A stretch of 28,695 bases of DNA from Casp-actino8 sp044358015 (GTDB lineage Bacteria > Actinomycetota > Acidimicrobiia > Acidimicrobiales > Ilumatobacteraceae): the NCBI GenBank assembly GCA_044358015.1, contig JBIKOO010000020.1:1-28695 (forward strand). The letters are read 5' to 3'. A model generated the notes under the pieces. That model made no database searches, was not told the DNA's origin, and saw only the letters and a list, made by a program, of their open reading frames with translations. The position numbers and the translations under genes are program-made. Every line of letters begins with the position of its first letter. The stretch's first letter is position 1. Shown one piece after another: positions 1-7,157 of the stretch.

Positions 1-34
1 ATGATACGGAGAACAACATGATACGGAGAACGTC
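1..34 (+). repeat. 17-bp tandem repeat carrying a duplicated ribosome binding site
   Basis: ATGATACGGAGAAC occurs at 1-14 and again at 18-31, a period of 17 bp, directly before the yggS ATG at 35. Each unit carries a Shine-Dalgarno-like CGGAGAA. Each also begins with an ATG that opens a six-codon reading frame. The first (1-21) stops in an ATGA overlap with the ATG at 18; the second (18-38) stops in an ATGA overlap with the yggS ATG at 35. The repeat is seen directly; a role in coupled translation is inference. What lies upstream is outside the window. Confidence 0.75.
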
Positions 35-715
35 ATGAATAGTCATGATGAGACTTTTGTTGCTCGGCGAATCAAAGAAAATTATGAATTGATCGAGAAT
101 CGTGTGCATAAATATGGCGGCGAACGAGTTCGAGTTGTTGCGGTGACAAAGACATTTCCCGCTAGTGCTGTGAACGCAGTGATGGCCGCCGGTTGTTCAA
201 TGATTGGTGAAAATTACGCGCAAGATCTGCTTGAGAAATGGCCGGGAGTCGATCCAATCCATCGGCCTGAAGTTCATTTCATCGGTCGTTTACAGTCAAA
301 TAAGGTGCGTTCATTGAGCCCGATCGTTGATGTTTGGCAATCAGTTGATCGTGGTTCAATCGTTGATGAAATTGCGCATCGGGCCCCGCAATCACGAATC
401 ATGTTGCAGGTCAATGCGACCGGTGAAGCAGACAAAGGTGGTTGTGAAGTCAGCGGGCTGAGCGAGCTTTATTCCCGTGCGATTGACCTTGGTCTTGAAG
501 TAGTCGGATTGATGACAGTTGGACCAACGAGTGGAGATATCGCAATCGCTCGACGGGCTTTTGAAACGACAGCTCGACTGGCCCACGAATTGGGCGTCCC
601 CGAAGTGTCGATGGGCATGACCGCCGACCTTGAACTGGCCATCGAGTGTGGCTCAACCATGGTTCGAATCGGGTCGGCCATCTTTGGGGACCGTCCACCC
701 ATGGCCCATCAATAG
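35..715 (+). CDS. yggS: YggS/PROSC family pyridoxal-phosphate homeostasis protein
   Basis: This 226-residue protein belongs to the YggS/PLPHP family, which binds pyridoxal 5'-phosphate on a single-domain alanine-racemase-like barrel and buffers cellular PLP; no catalytic reaction is established. The PLP lysine is K39 in VAVTKTFP. Other family motifs are GENYAQDL (58-65), HFIGRLQSNK (81-90) and, near the C-terminus, MGMTADLELAIECGSTMVRIG followed by AIFGDR. Length is normal. The ATG at 35 is preceded by CGGAGAA at 24-30. In actinobacteria yggS typically lies between ftsZ/pgeF and sepF, and sepF indeed follows after 17 nt, so this is the end of a cell-division cluster whose first genes lie to the left of the window. 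Confidence 0.93.
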   Translation: MNSHDETFVARRIKENYELIENRVHKYGGERVRVVAVTKTFPASAVNAVMAAGCSMIGENYAQDLLEKWPGVDPIHRPEVHFIGRLQSNKVRSLSPIVDVWQSVDRGSIVDEIAHRAPQSRIMLQVNATGEADKGGCEVSGLSELYSRAIDLGLEVVGLMTVGPTSGDIAIARRAFETTARLAHELGVPEVSMGMTADLELAIECGSTMVRIGSAIFGDRPPMAHQ

Positions 716-719
716 CGAC

Positions 720-725
720 TATTCT
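720..725 (+). promoter_or_regulatory. candidate -10 element for a leaderless sepF transcript
   Basis: TATTCT fits the actinobacterial -10 pattern TANNNT and lies 7 nt before the sepF ATG at 733. Transcription would therefore start at or next to the start codon. No Shine-Dalgarno sequence is present in the 17-nt gap. No clear -35 is visible, so this is an inference from spacing. Confidence 0.35.
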
Positions 726-732
726 TTCTGTG

Positions 733-1257
733 ATGTCAATTTTCAGACGAGCGATGGACTATCTCGGCCTTGGTGAGGACGATGCGTACGACGATTACGA
801 CGACCACGATCAGGCCGATCGTTCGGGCGGCGTTTCGCGCACTGCCGATTCTCGTGGTGGTTTCGACGACTCGCGACCCGTCGCACGCCAAGTGTCTCCT
901 CGCGACACCGACCCGGTCCCGACACCGCGTCGCCCACAGTTTGACGACTCTTCAGTGCAGCCTCGTCCAATTTCGGCACGTCAGGGATCTTCTGTTCGAA
1001 CATTGGGGGGACCAGTGCAAGGTGAAACCCACACAGTGAAGGCCATTCGCTTTAATGACATTCAAGAAGTAGCCAATCGTTTTCGCGATGGAAACCCAGT
1101 GATTTTGAATACCGAAGGATGCGACGATGAAGTGGCCCGTCGCATGATCGATTTTTCAAGCGGTCTGTGTTATGCGCTGCACGGCAAGATTGAAAAAGTT
1201 GCACGTGGCGTCTATCTCTTGAAGCCAGATACACGCGCTGCGAATCCCGAATACTGA
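733..1257 (+). CDS. sepF: Cell division protein SepF
   Basis: SepF anchors FtsZ filaments to the membrane and promotes septum formation. The 174-residue product has the standard architecture. An N-terminal amphipathic helix (MSIFRRAMDYLGLG, 1-14) would bind membrane. An acidic, disordered linker follows (about 15-98, rich in D, R, S and P). The SepF core runs about 100-166 (AIRFNDIQEV, then DEVARRMIDFSSGL, then VARGVYLLKP). The ATG at 733 is preferred over upstream in-frame starts because MSIFRRAMDYLGLG matches the family N-terminus exactly; a GTG at 730 is also in frame. No Shine-Dalgarno is visible, and a TANNNT box 7 nt upstream suggests leaderless translation. It lies between yggS and yggT, as is usual in actinobacteria. 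Confidence 0.95.
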   Translation: MSIFRRAMDYLGLGEDDAYDDYDDHDQADRSGGVSRTADSRGGFDDSRPVARQVSPRDTDPVPTPRRPQFDDSSVQPRPISARQGSSVRTLGGPVQGETHTVKAIRFNDIQEVANRFRDGNPVILNTEGCDDEVARRMIDFSSGLCYALHGKIEKVARGVYLLKPDTRAANPEY

Positions 1258-1261
1258 GGTC

Positions 1262-1504
1262 ATGACCGTGCTCGGGATGTTAATCAATCTGTATACCCTC
1301 GTACTTCTGTTGCGAGTTGTGATGTCGTGGTTCCCACCGTCATCATCGCAAAGCCCAATGGCTTCAGTTCAATCGTGGCTGTACAAGATGACAGAACCAG
1401 TTCTGGCTCCAATTCGGCGGGCCTTGCCATCAATGGGTGGATTGGATTTGTCTCCAATGCTTCTTCTGATTGCGTTGCAGATACTCGGTAATGCATTGGC
1501 TTAG
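1262..1504 (+). CDS. yggT: YggT family small membrane protein
   Basis: This is an 80-residue integral membrane protein of the YggT family with one repeat; the Escherichia coli protein has two. Hydrophobic segments cover about residues 3-22 and 62-79. They are separated by the family-typical stretch with SWFPPSS (22-28) and PVLAPIRRALP (46-56). Its molecular role is not settled; the family is linked to division and osmotic tolerance mainly by gene neighbourhood. It begins 4 nt after the sepF stop, so the two are probably co-translated. In many actinobacteria divIVA/wag31 follows, but here ileS comes next. Confidence 0.88.
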   Translation: MTVLGMLINLYTLVLLLRVVMSWFPPSSSQSPMASVQSWLYKMTEPVLAPIRRALPSMGGLDLSPMLLLIALQILGNALA

Positions 1505-1518
1505 TGCCGATATCCTTG

Positions 1519-1543
1519 CTCAATCGTTGATTTTCTGATTGAG
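1519..1543 (+). other. small inverted repeat between yggT and ileS
   Basis: CTCAATC (1519-1525) and GATTGAG (1537-1543) are perfect 7-bp complements around an 11-nt T-rich loop. It fills half of the 50-nt gap before ileS. It has no trailing T-run, so it is not a convincing intrinsic terminator. No T-box specifier or antiterminator can fit in this gap. Function unknown. Confidence 0.35.
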
Positions 1544-1554
1544 ACTGACTAATT

Positions 1555-4500
1555 ATGACCGAGCGCCGTTATCCACCCGTTGAATCTCAGCCATCATTCC
1601 CAGCGATAGAAGCGACCGTCTTAGATAGGTGGAAGCTTGAGGGCACCTTTGAAGAATCGGTCAATCAGCGTTCGGCTGGTGCTGATGGTTCCAATGAATT
1701 TGTCTTCTACGACGGCCCGCCATTCGCCAACGGATTACCGCACTACGGACATTTGTTAACTGGCTTTGTGAAAGATGCGATTCCGCGCTATCGCACCATG
1801 AAGGGTGAACGAGTAGATCGACGATTCGGTTGGGACTGCCATGGTTTACCCGCAGAGGTTGAAGCTGAAAAGCAATTAGGAATTTCTGGTCACCCTGAAG
1901 TCACCGAATTCGGAATTGAAAAATTCAATGACTATTGCCGAACCAGTGTGTTGCGTTACACCAACGAATGGGAACGCTATGTCAATCGTCAGGCCCGCTG
2001 GGTTGATTTTGAAAACGATTACAAGACTCTCGACCTTCCATACATGGAAAGTGTCATGTGGGCATTCAAGACTTTGCATGACAAGGGATTGATTTACGAA
2101 GGCTTTCGAGTTTTAGCGTATTGCTGGCGTTGTGAAACCCCGTTGAGCAATACCGAAACGCGAATGGATGATGTCTATCGCGATCGTCAAGACCCAGCAC
2201 TGACCGTAAAGTTTTCGTTGTCAACTGGCGAAAAGATTTTGGCCTGGACGACCACGCCATGGACGCTGCCGTCAAACTTAGCGTTGGCGGTTAATCCTGA
2301 CATTGACTACGCAGTCGTTGAATTGAACGGCGAGAAACTCATTTTGGCCGAAGCCCGTTTGGCCTCGTATGAACGCGAACTGGGTGATGCGGTACGAGTT
2401 GGGACCTTGAAGGGCTCTGAGTTGATCGGACGCACCTACACACCACTCTTTGATTACTTTGCGGATACGCCTTCGGCATTCCAAGTACTTGGAGCCGAGT
2501 TTGTGACGACCGAGGACGGAACCGGTGTCGTGCATATGGCTCCCGGATTTGGTGAAGATGACCAGATCGCTTGTCTCGCGGTCGGAATCGAAACTATTTG
2601 TCCGATGGACAGCCACGGTTGCTACACCGCGGAAGTTTCCGACTGGGTCGGAATTCATGTTTTTGAAGCGAATCCATTAGTCATTAAGCACCTGAAGCAG
2701 TCTGGCGTTGTCATTCGACACGACAGTTACGATCACTCGTATCCACACTGCTGGCGATGCGCTGAACCGTTGGTGTACCGCGCGATTTCGTCGTGGTTCG
2801 TCGAAGTCACCGCGATCAAGGCTCGCATGCTTGAACTCAACCAACAGATCACTTGGGTTCCTGAACATCTCAAAGAGGGTTCATTCGGTAAATGGCTCGC
2901 CAATGCGCGCGATTGGTCAATTAGTCGAAATCGCTTCTGGGGTTCGCCCATTCCTGTCTGGAAGAGTGATGACCCCACGTACCCGCGTCTCGATGTGTAC
3001 GGAAGTATCGCCGAAATTGAACGCGACTTTGGTGTGACAGTGACTGATCTGCATCGTCCCGTTGTTGATGATCTCGTGCGTCCTAATCCCGATGATCCAA
3101 CCGGACAATCAATGATGCGTCGAGTGCCAGAAGTTCTTGACTGCTGGTTTGAGAGCGGATCAATGCCGTTCGCTCAAGTGCACTATCCATTTGAGAATAC
3201 GACATGGTTTGAACAGCATTACCCCGGCGACTTCATTGTTGAGTACATCGGTCAGACTCGCGGGTGGTTTTACACGTTGCATGTTCTTGCAACTGCACTG
3301 TTTGATCGTCCGGCTTTTTCAACTTGCGTGAGTCACGGAATCGTCCTTGGTGACGACGGACAGAAAATGTCCAAGAGTTTGCGCAACTATCCCGACCCTA
3401 TGGTTGTCTTTGACACCTACGGGGCTGACGCAATGCGCTGGTATTTGTTGTCATCAGCTATTTTGCGGGGCTCGGACTTCTCGGTTACCGAATCAGGAAT
3501 TCGTGAAACTGTTCGACAAGTTCTTTTGCCAATGTGGAACTCTTGGTATTTCTTGAGTTTGTACGCCAATGCCGAAGGCGTGTCAGGAACTTTCCGCACT
3601 GATTCAACGAATATTCTCGACCGCTATATTCTGGCCAAGTCAGCACAGATGGTTGAACGAGTCACGCATGATCTTGATGCGTACGATCTCTTTTCAGCAT
3701 GCTCGGGCGTTCGTGACTTCTTAGATGTCTTGACCAACTGGTACATCCGTCGTTCACGCGATCGTTTCTGGGAAGGCGATCAAGACGCAATTGACACGCT
3801 GCATACAGTTCTCGAAGTCTTGTGTCGAGTCTCCGCACCGTTATTGCCGCTTTTGTCAGACACCATTTATACAGGCTTGACCGGAGGTCGTTCGGTGCAC
3901 CTCGCCGACTGGCCGACGAATACGGCCTTGCCGCATGATGTTGAATTGGTTCGCTCGATGGACCGAGTTCGAGAAGTGTGTTCGGTCGCATTGTCAATTC
4001 GTAAAGCCCACAGCCGTCGCGTGCGTCTGCCGTTGACTGAACTTACAGTTTCGCATCCCGATTCGGCTGAGCTGTTGTCGTTCGTCGACATCATCGCCGA
4101 TGAGGTCAACGTTAAAAAAGTGACCCTAGGGACCGAAGTATCAGGGGCAGCAGCGGCTGTTTTACAAGTGATTCCGGGGGCTCTCGGACCGCGACTTGGC
4201 GGTAGAACCCAAGACGTCATCAAGGCCGTTAAATCGGGAAATTGGCGTCAAGACGGCGAACAGGTTTTTGCCGGAGATATTGAACTTTTTGCGGGTGAGT
4301 ACACCCTCAAAATGGTCGCGGCAGAAGGCGCGGCAAGTAGTGCGCTAGGTGATGGTCTCGGAATGGTGACACTTGATATTGAGGTCACCCCTGAACTTGC
4401 GGCCGAAGGCACAGCCCGAGATCTCATTCGGTTAGTCCAACAGGCTCGCCGCGAAGCTGGTCTTGAAGTCAGTGACCGCATCGAGATTACGCTCGGAGTG

Positions 4501-4659
4501 TCTGAATCGGTACGGCGCCAGATTCAGCCGTTTATTGATGAACTAGCGAGTGAGACTTTGGCTCAATCTGTCCAGTGGGGGCAGGGGGCTATGAATGCCA
4601 TTTTGGATGACGAGGACATTTATATCGGTGTTGTTCGTATAGATATGCCCCCGAGATAG
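1555..4659 (+). CDS. ileS: Isoleucyl-tRNA synthetase, eukaryote-type (IleRS2)
   Basis: This cytosolic class I aminoacyl-tRNA synthetase charges tRNA-Ile. The 1034 residues contain the HIGH-type motif as HYGH (63-66, in PFANGLPHYGHLLTG). The editing-domain entry WTTTPWTLPSN starts at 231. DCWFESGSMPFAQ precedes KMSKS at 604-608. An anticodon-binding domain and a C-terminal region follow. The length and the motif spelling (WDCHGLPAEVEAEK, KMSKSLRNYPDP) identify the eukaryote/archaea-like IleRS2 branch common in actinobacteria, which is known for low sensitivity to mupirocin. Resistance in this organism is inferred from the family only. No Shine-Dalgarno is obvious before the ATG at 1555. Confidence 0.97.
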   Translation: MTERRYPPVESQPSFPAIEATVLDRWKLEGTFEESVNQRSAGADGSNEFVFYDGPPFANGLPHYGHLLTGFVKDAIPRYRTMKGERVDRRFGWDCHGLPAEVEAEKQLGISGHPEVTEFGIEKFNDYCRTSVLRYTNEWERYVNRQARWVDFENDYKTLDLPYMESVMWAFKTLHDKGLIYEGFRVLAYCWRCETPLSNTETRMDDVYRDRQDPALTVKFSLSTGEKILAWTTTPWTLPSNLALAVNPDIDYAVVELNGEKLILAEARLASYERELGDAVRVGTLKGSELIGRTYTPLFDYFADTPSAFQVLGAEFVTTEDGTGVVHMAPGFGEDDQIACLAVGIETICPMDSHGCYTAEVSDWVGIHVFEANPLVIKHLKQSGVVIRHDSYDHSYPHCWRCAEPLVYRAISSWFVEVTAIKARMLELNQQITWVPEHLKEGSFGKWLANARDWSISRNRFWGSPIPVWKSDDPTYPRLDVYGSIAEIERDFGVTVTDLHRPVVDDLVRPNPDDPTGQSMMRRVPEVLDCWFESGSMPFAQVHYPFENTTWFEQHYPGDFIVEYIGQTRGWFYTLHVLATALFDRPAFSTCVSHGIVLGDDGQKMSKSLRNYPDPMVVFDTYGADAMRWYLLSSAILRGSDFSVTESGIRETVRQVLLPMWNSWYFLSLYANAEGVSGTFRTDSTNILDRYILAKSAQMVERVTHDLDAYDLFSACSGVRDFLDVLTNWYIRRSRDRFWEGDQDAIDTLHTVLEVLCRVSAPLLPLLSDTIYTGLTGGRSVHLADWPTNTALPHDVELVRSMDRVREVCSVALSIRKAHSRRVRLPLTELTVSHPDSAELLSFVDIIADEVNVKKVTLGTEVSGAAAAVLQVIPGALGPRLGGRTQDVIKAVKSGNWRQDGEQVFAGDIELFAGEYTLKMVAAEGAASSALGDGLGMVTLDIEVTPELAAEGTARDLIRLVQQARREAGLEVSDRIEITLGVSESVRRQIQPFIDELASETLAQSVQWGQGAMNAILDDEDIYIGVVRIDMPPR

Positions 4660-4667
4660 GTCGATTT

Positions 4668-4680
4668 GCAGGTATCCTGC
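4668..4680 (+). other. short hairpin after ileS
   Basis: GCAGG-TAT-CCTGC is a perfect 5-bp inverted repeat with a 3-nt loop, 9 nt after the ileS stop and about 30 nt before the next start. There is no T-run. It may be chance, a weak pause site, or part of a promoter (TATCCT at 4673-4678 resembles TANNNT). Confidence 0.25.
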
Positions 4681-4710
4681 CCAACCACACGAGTGAAAAG
4701 GACATAAGCG

Positions 4711-5691
4711 ATGGCTAGCAAAACGGTTAAGAAGCCTGCTCCTGCCAAGAAGTCGACTGCTCAAAAAGCTCCGGCCAAGAAGGCTGCACCTGCGAAGAAA
4801 GTAACTCCAGCCAAAAAGGCTGCACCGGCGAAGAAGGCTGCTCCGGCGAAGAAGGCTGCTCCGGTGAAGAAGGCTGCTCCGGCGAAGAAGGCCGCTCCTG
4901 TGAAGAAGGCCGCGCCCGCCAAGAAAGCTGCACCAGCCAAAAAGGCCGCTCCGGTGAAGAAGGCCGCGCCCGCCAAGAAAGCTGCACCAGCCAAAAAGGC
5001 CGCTCCGGTGAAGAAGGCTGCTCCGGCGAAGAAAGTAGCCGCACCAATCAAGAAAGCCACACCGGCAAAGAAAGTAGCCGCACCAATCAAGAAGGCTGCT
5101 CCTGCGAAGAAGGCCGCTCCAGCTAAGGCGCCTGCTCCAGCCAAGAAGCCGATACCTGCAAAGCTTGTACCCACTAAGTCAGCACCCTCTAAGCCAGCCG
5201 CACCAGCTGCTCCGGCCCCGGTCAAGGCTCCCGCCGCTCCCAAGAAGGTAGCCAAGCCAGTTTTTGTCAAGCCACCTGTTCCCGGCAAGAAGGCTGTGTC
5301 AAAAGACGGAATCATTGCCAACAAAGATTTTGACTTGACATTCCTTCGTAGTCAGCGGGCTTTGTTGATTGAACAGCGTGATCGTTTGTTGGGTCGTGCA
5401 GTCAGCCTTGAGAACGAATTAGAAAAGCTCATTGAAGAAGCCGGCATGGGCGACGATCAATTTGACGAAGATGGTGGCGAAGGTGACACCATGGCCGTTG
5501 AACGTGAGCGAGATCGCGTTTTGTCCGATCAGGCGCGTCAGACCATCGAAGAAATTGATGGTGCACTTTTGCGCATCGAAACTGGCGACTATGGCTACAG
5601 CACCGTTTCAACCCGCCCGATTCCGCGAGAGCGCCTCGAAGTTATTCCGTGGGCAATTGAACTCGTTGAAGAACGAGTCGGCTGGAGATAA
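4711..5691 (+). CDS. Lysine/alanine/proline-repeat protein with degenerate DksA/TraR-like C-terminal domain
   Basis: The 326-residue protein has two parts. Residues about 5-200 are a histone-H1-like tail made of repeated A-P-A-K-K-A and A-P-V-K-K-A units, strongly basic and surely disordered. Residues about 206-326 resemble the DksA/TraR family. They include an alpha-helical hairpin with an acidic turn (GDDQFDEDGGEGD), then DYGYSTVSTRPIPRERLE and a proline-tryptophan segment. In the family this last part is a four-cysteine zinc finger, but here the four positions are S297, S300, L318 and E321, so zinc binding is lost. DksA proteins bind RNA polymerase; DNA or RNA binding by the tail is inference. 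AAAAGGA (4696-4702) is a good Shine-Dalgarno for the ATG. It sits between ileS and lspA, where I recall a similar gene in Streptomyces. Confidence 0.8.
   Translation: MASKTVKKPAPAKKSTAQKAPAKKAAPAKKVTPAKKAAPAKKAAPAKKAAPVKKAAPAKKAAPVKKAAPAKKAAPAKKAAPVKKAAPAKKAAPAKKAAPVKKAAPAKKVAAPIKKATPAKKVAAPIKKAAPAKKAAPAKAPAPAKKPIPAKLVPTKSAPSKPAAPAAPAPVKAPAAPKKVAKPVFVKPPVPGKKAVSKDGIIANKDFDLTFLRSQRALLIEQRDRLLGRAVSLENELEKLIEEAGMGDDQFDEDGGEGDTMAVERERDRVLSDQARQTIEEIDGALLRIETGDYGYSTVSTRPIPRERLEVIPWAIELVEERVGWR
4891..5093 (+). repeat. DNA-level tandem repeats inside the lysine-rich tail
   Basis: A 54-bp unit (18 codons) starting at 4901 recurs at 4955 with essentially no base changes, and part of a third copy begins at 5009. 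Farther on, AAGAAAGTAGCCGCACCAAT at 5029 recurs at 5068, a 39-bp (13-codon) period encoding VAAPIKKA-PAKK units. Near-identity at the DNA level, including third codon positions, points to recent expansion by slippage or recombination rather than selection for protein sequence alone. Copy number is likely to vary between strains. Confidence 0.85.
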
Positions 5692-6177
5692 GTGACTCAA
5701 GGTCAGCGCAGAATTCCAAGTCTGTCGTTGTTGGTCGCGGCAGTTGTTGTCGGTTTAGATCAACTCAGCAAACATTGGGCGGTTTCGCAACTCAATGACG
5801 GGCACACCGTCCACGTGTTGTGGACCTTGCAATTCAATTTGGCGTTTAATAGCGGCATGGCCTTTGGCGGTGGTCAGGGTTTGGGCCCGTTGATCGGTGT
5901 TATTGCCGTCGTTGTCGTTGTCTTTTTGCTTCTTTCGTTGCGGCAAGCATCGGGCAAGTTGTCAGTGGTCGCGATTGGTCTCATCGTTGGTGGTGCCATG
6001 GGCAACATCGTCGACCGTCTTTTTCGTGAAGACGCGTGGTTGCATGGCAGGGTCGTTGATTTCATTGACTTCCAGTGGTTTCCGATATTCAACATTGCCG
6101 ATATGTGCGTCAATGTTGGCGGGGGACTGCTCATCGTGAGCTATCTGTTTTTCCAACCGAAAGTCGACCATGTCTGA
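5692..6177 (+). CDS. lspA: Lipoprotein signal peptidase (signal peptidase II)
   Basis: LspA is an inner-membrane aspartyl protease that cleaves the signal peptide of prolipoproteins after lipid attachment. The 161-residue product has four hydrophobic segments (about 10-22, 64-83, 92-107 and 138-154). It carries the family boxes: GLDQLSKHW (21-29), FNLAFNSGMAF (48-58), GAMGNIVDR (101-109), VVDFID with catalytic D123, and FNIAD with catalytic D137. The GTG start at 5692 follows the previous stop directly, with GGAG at 5684-5687 as a short-spaced ribosome binding site. The end overlaps rluD by 8 nt, so translation is coupled. Confidence 0.95.
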   Translation: MTQGQRRIPSLSLLVAAVVVGLDQLSKHWAVSQLNDGHTVHVLWTLQFNLAFNSGMAFGGGQGLGPLIGVIAVVVVVFLLLSLRQASGKLSVVAIGLIVGGAMGNIVDRLFREDAWLHGRVVDFIDFQWFPIFNIADMCVNVGGGLLIVSYLFFQPKVDHV

Positions 6178-7099
6178 GATCATCACCGAGGAAATACCTG
6201 ATTCGTTAGCCGGTGAGCGACTTGACAGAATCGTGTCTTTGATGGCGGAAATCAGCCGCGCGGACGCAACGACAACCATTGCTAACGGTGCCGTGGAACT
6301 GGATGGAGTTGTTGCCCCAACTGGGAAAGTCCGCTTGAAGGTTGGACAGATCGTTGCCGTTGACATTTCTAAAATTCCGCAACCTGTATTGCCGGGACCA
6401 GATCCAACAGTCGTGGTTGATGTCGTGTATTCCGATGAGCACATCATCGTGGTCAATAAGTCCGCTGGAGTTGTTGTGCACCCCGGTGCTGGCAATAACG
6501 ACCACACGTTAGTTAATGGTCTTCTCGCTCGATTTCCCGAAATTGCCGGAGTCGGCGAAGAACACCGTCCCGGAATTGTGCATCGACTTGATATCGGGAC
6601 GACCGGCTTGTTGATCGTCGCTCGTACCCAAGAGGCGTATGAAGAACTTGTTGCGATGATGTCACTGCGCGAGGTCAAGCGTCATTACACCGCGTTGGTC
6701 TGGGGTCACCCTTCAGCGCCCGTCGGAACAATTGATGCGCCGATCGGACGCGATCCTCGTAACCCATTGTGTATGGCGGTGGTCGCGAGTGGCAAACCAG
6801 CACGTACCAATTACGAAGTTCTAGAAACGATGTCAGATCCTGACGTTTCCTTGGTTGCGTGCGAACTTGAAACTGGGCGCACGCATCAAATTAGGGTCCA
6901 CCTTCAAGCAACGGGGCACTCAGTTGTCGGTGATCCGCAATACGGTGGGGCGCGGATGCCCCTGGTGATCGGGCGACCGTTTTTGCACGCTGGGCGTTTG
7001 GTATTCGATCACCCGTTGACGGGCGAACCACTTGAATTCACCTCCGTGTTACCAGCCGACCTTCAAGAGGTGCTTGAGCGCTGTCGCGGCGAACAATGA
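6170..7099 (+). CDS. rluD: RluD-family 23S rRNA pseudouridine synthase
   Basis: The enzyme isomerises uridine to pseudouridine in 23S rRNA; the RluA/RluC/RluD branch is clear, the exact target sites are not. The 309 residues have an N-terminal S4 RNA-binding domain (about 10-70: GERLDRIVS to VKVGQ-like RLKVGQIVAVDI). A catalytic domain follows with PGIVHRLDIGTTGLLIVAR, where D141 is the catalytic aspartate, and a GRTHQIRVHLQATGH motif near residue 240. The usual lysine after HRLD is isoleucine here. The ATG at 6170 lies inside the last codons of lspA (8-nt overlap). The gene ends 58 nt before pyrR. Confidence 0.93.
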   Translation: MSEIITEEIPDSLAGERLDRIVSLMAEISRADATTTIANGAVELDGVVAPTGKVRLKVGQIVAVDISKIPQPVLPGPDPTVVVDVVYSDEHIIVVNKSAGVVVHPGAGNNDHTLVNGLLARFPEIAGVGEEHRPGIVHRLDIGTTGLLIVARTQEAYEELVAMMSLREVKRHYTALVWGHPSAPVGTIDAPIGRDPRNPLCMAVVASGKPARTNYEVLETMSDPDVSLVACELETGRTHQIRVHLQATGHSVVGDPQYGGARMPLVIGRPFLHAGRLVFDHPLTGEPLEFTSVLPADLQEVLERCRGEQ

Positions 7100-7101
7100 C
7101 C

Positions 7102-7110
7102 TGCTAGGGT
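7102..7110 (+). promoter_or_regulatory. candidate extended -10 promoter of the pyr operon
   Basis: TGCTAGGGT combines an extended -10 TGN with TAGGGT (TANNNT type) at 7105-7110. Transcription would start near 7117 and give a leader of about 40 nt holding little besides the PyrR-binding hairpin. No good -35 is visible at 16-18 bp. Inference from motif and position. Confidence 0.45.
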
Positions 7111-7126
7111 AGTCCCGACCGTGAAG

Positions 7127-7144
7127 TGAGTCCCGTGAGGCTCA
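7127..7144 (+). promoter_or_regulatory. PyrR-binding RNA hairpin in the pyr leader
   Basis: TGAGTCCCGTGAGGCTCA folds with TGAG/CTCA as lower stem and CC/GG as upper stem. It contains AGTCCCGTGAGGCT, which fits the conserved PyrR recognition loop (AGUCCNGNGAGGCU type). The hairpin ends 3 nt before the Shine-Dalgarno GGAGG (7148-7152) of pyrR, whose ATG is at 7158. No terminator or antiterminator is visible. The layout therefore matches translational repression of the kind known for mycobacterial pyr operons, rather than Bacillus-type attenuation. UMP-bound PyrR would be expected to hold the hairpin and block ribosome access. Confidence 0.85.
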
Positions 7145-7157
7145 TACGGAGGACAAC

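Noticed and set aside
1505..1554. T-box leader upstream of ileS
   Set aside because: The 50-nt gap is far too short for a specifier stem and antiterminator, and no conserved T-box sequence is present.
4860..5120. CRISPR-like or intergenic repeat array
   Set aside because: The repeats are in frame, multiples of three, and encode a continuous lysine/alanine/proline tail; there are no unique spacers.
4761..5324. 187-codon minus-strand frame encoding a hydrophobic alanine/phenylalanine/glycine repeat
   Set aside because: It is the antisense of the lysine/alanine/proline repeat, so its low complexity follows from the plus-strand codons. It has no family match I recognise and no ribosome binding site.
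5962..6678. 238-codon minus-strand frame across lspA and rluD
   Set aside because: Antisense to two well-conserved genes; composition is serine/threonine/proline-rich as expected of a shadow frame.
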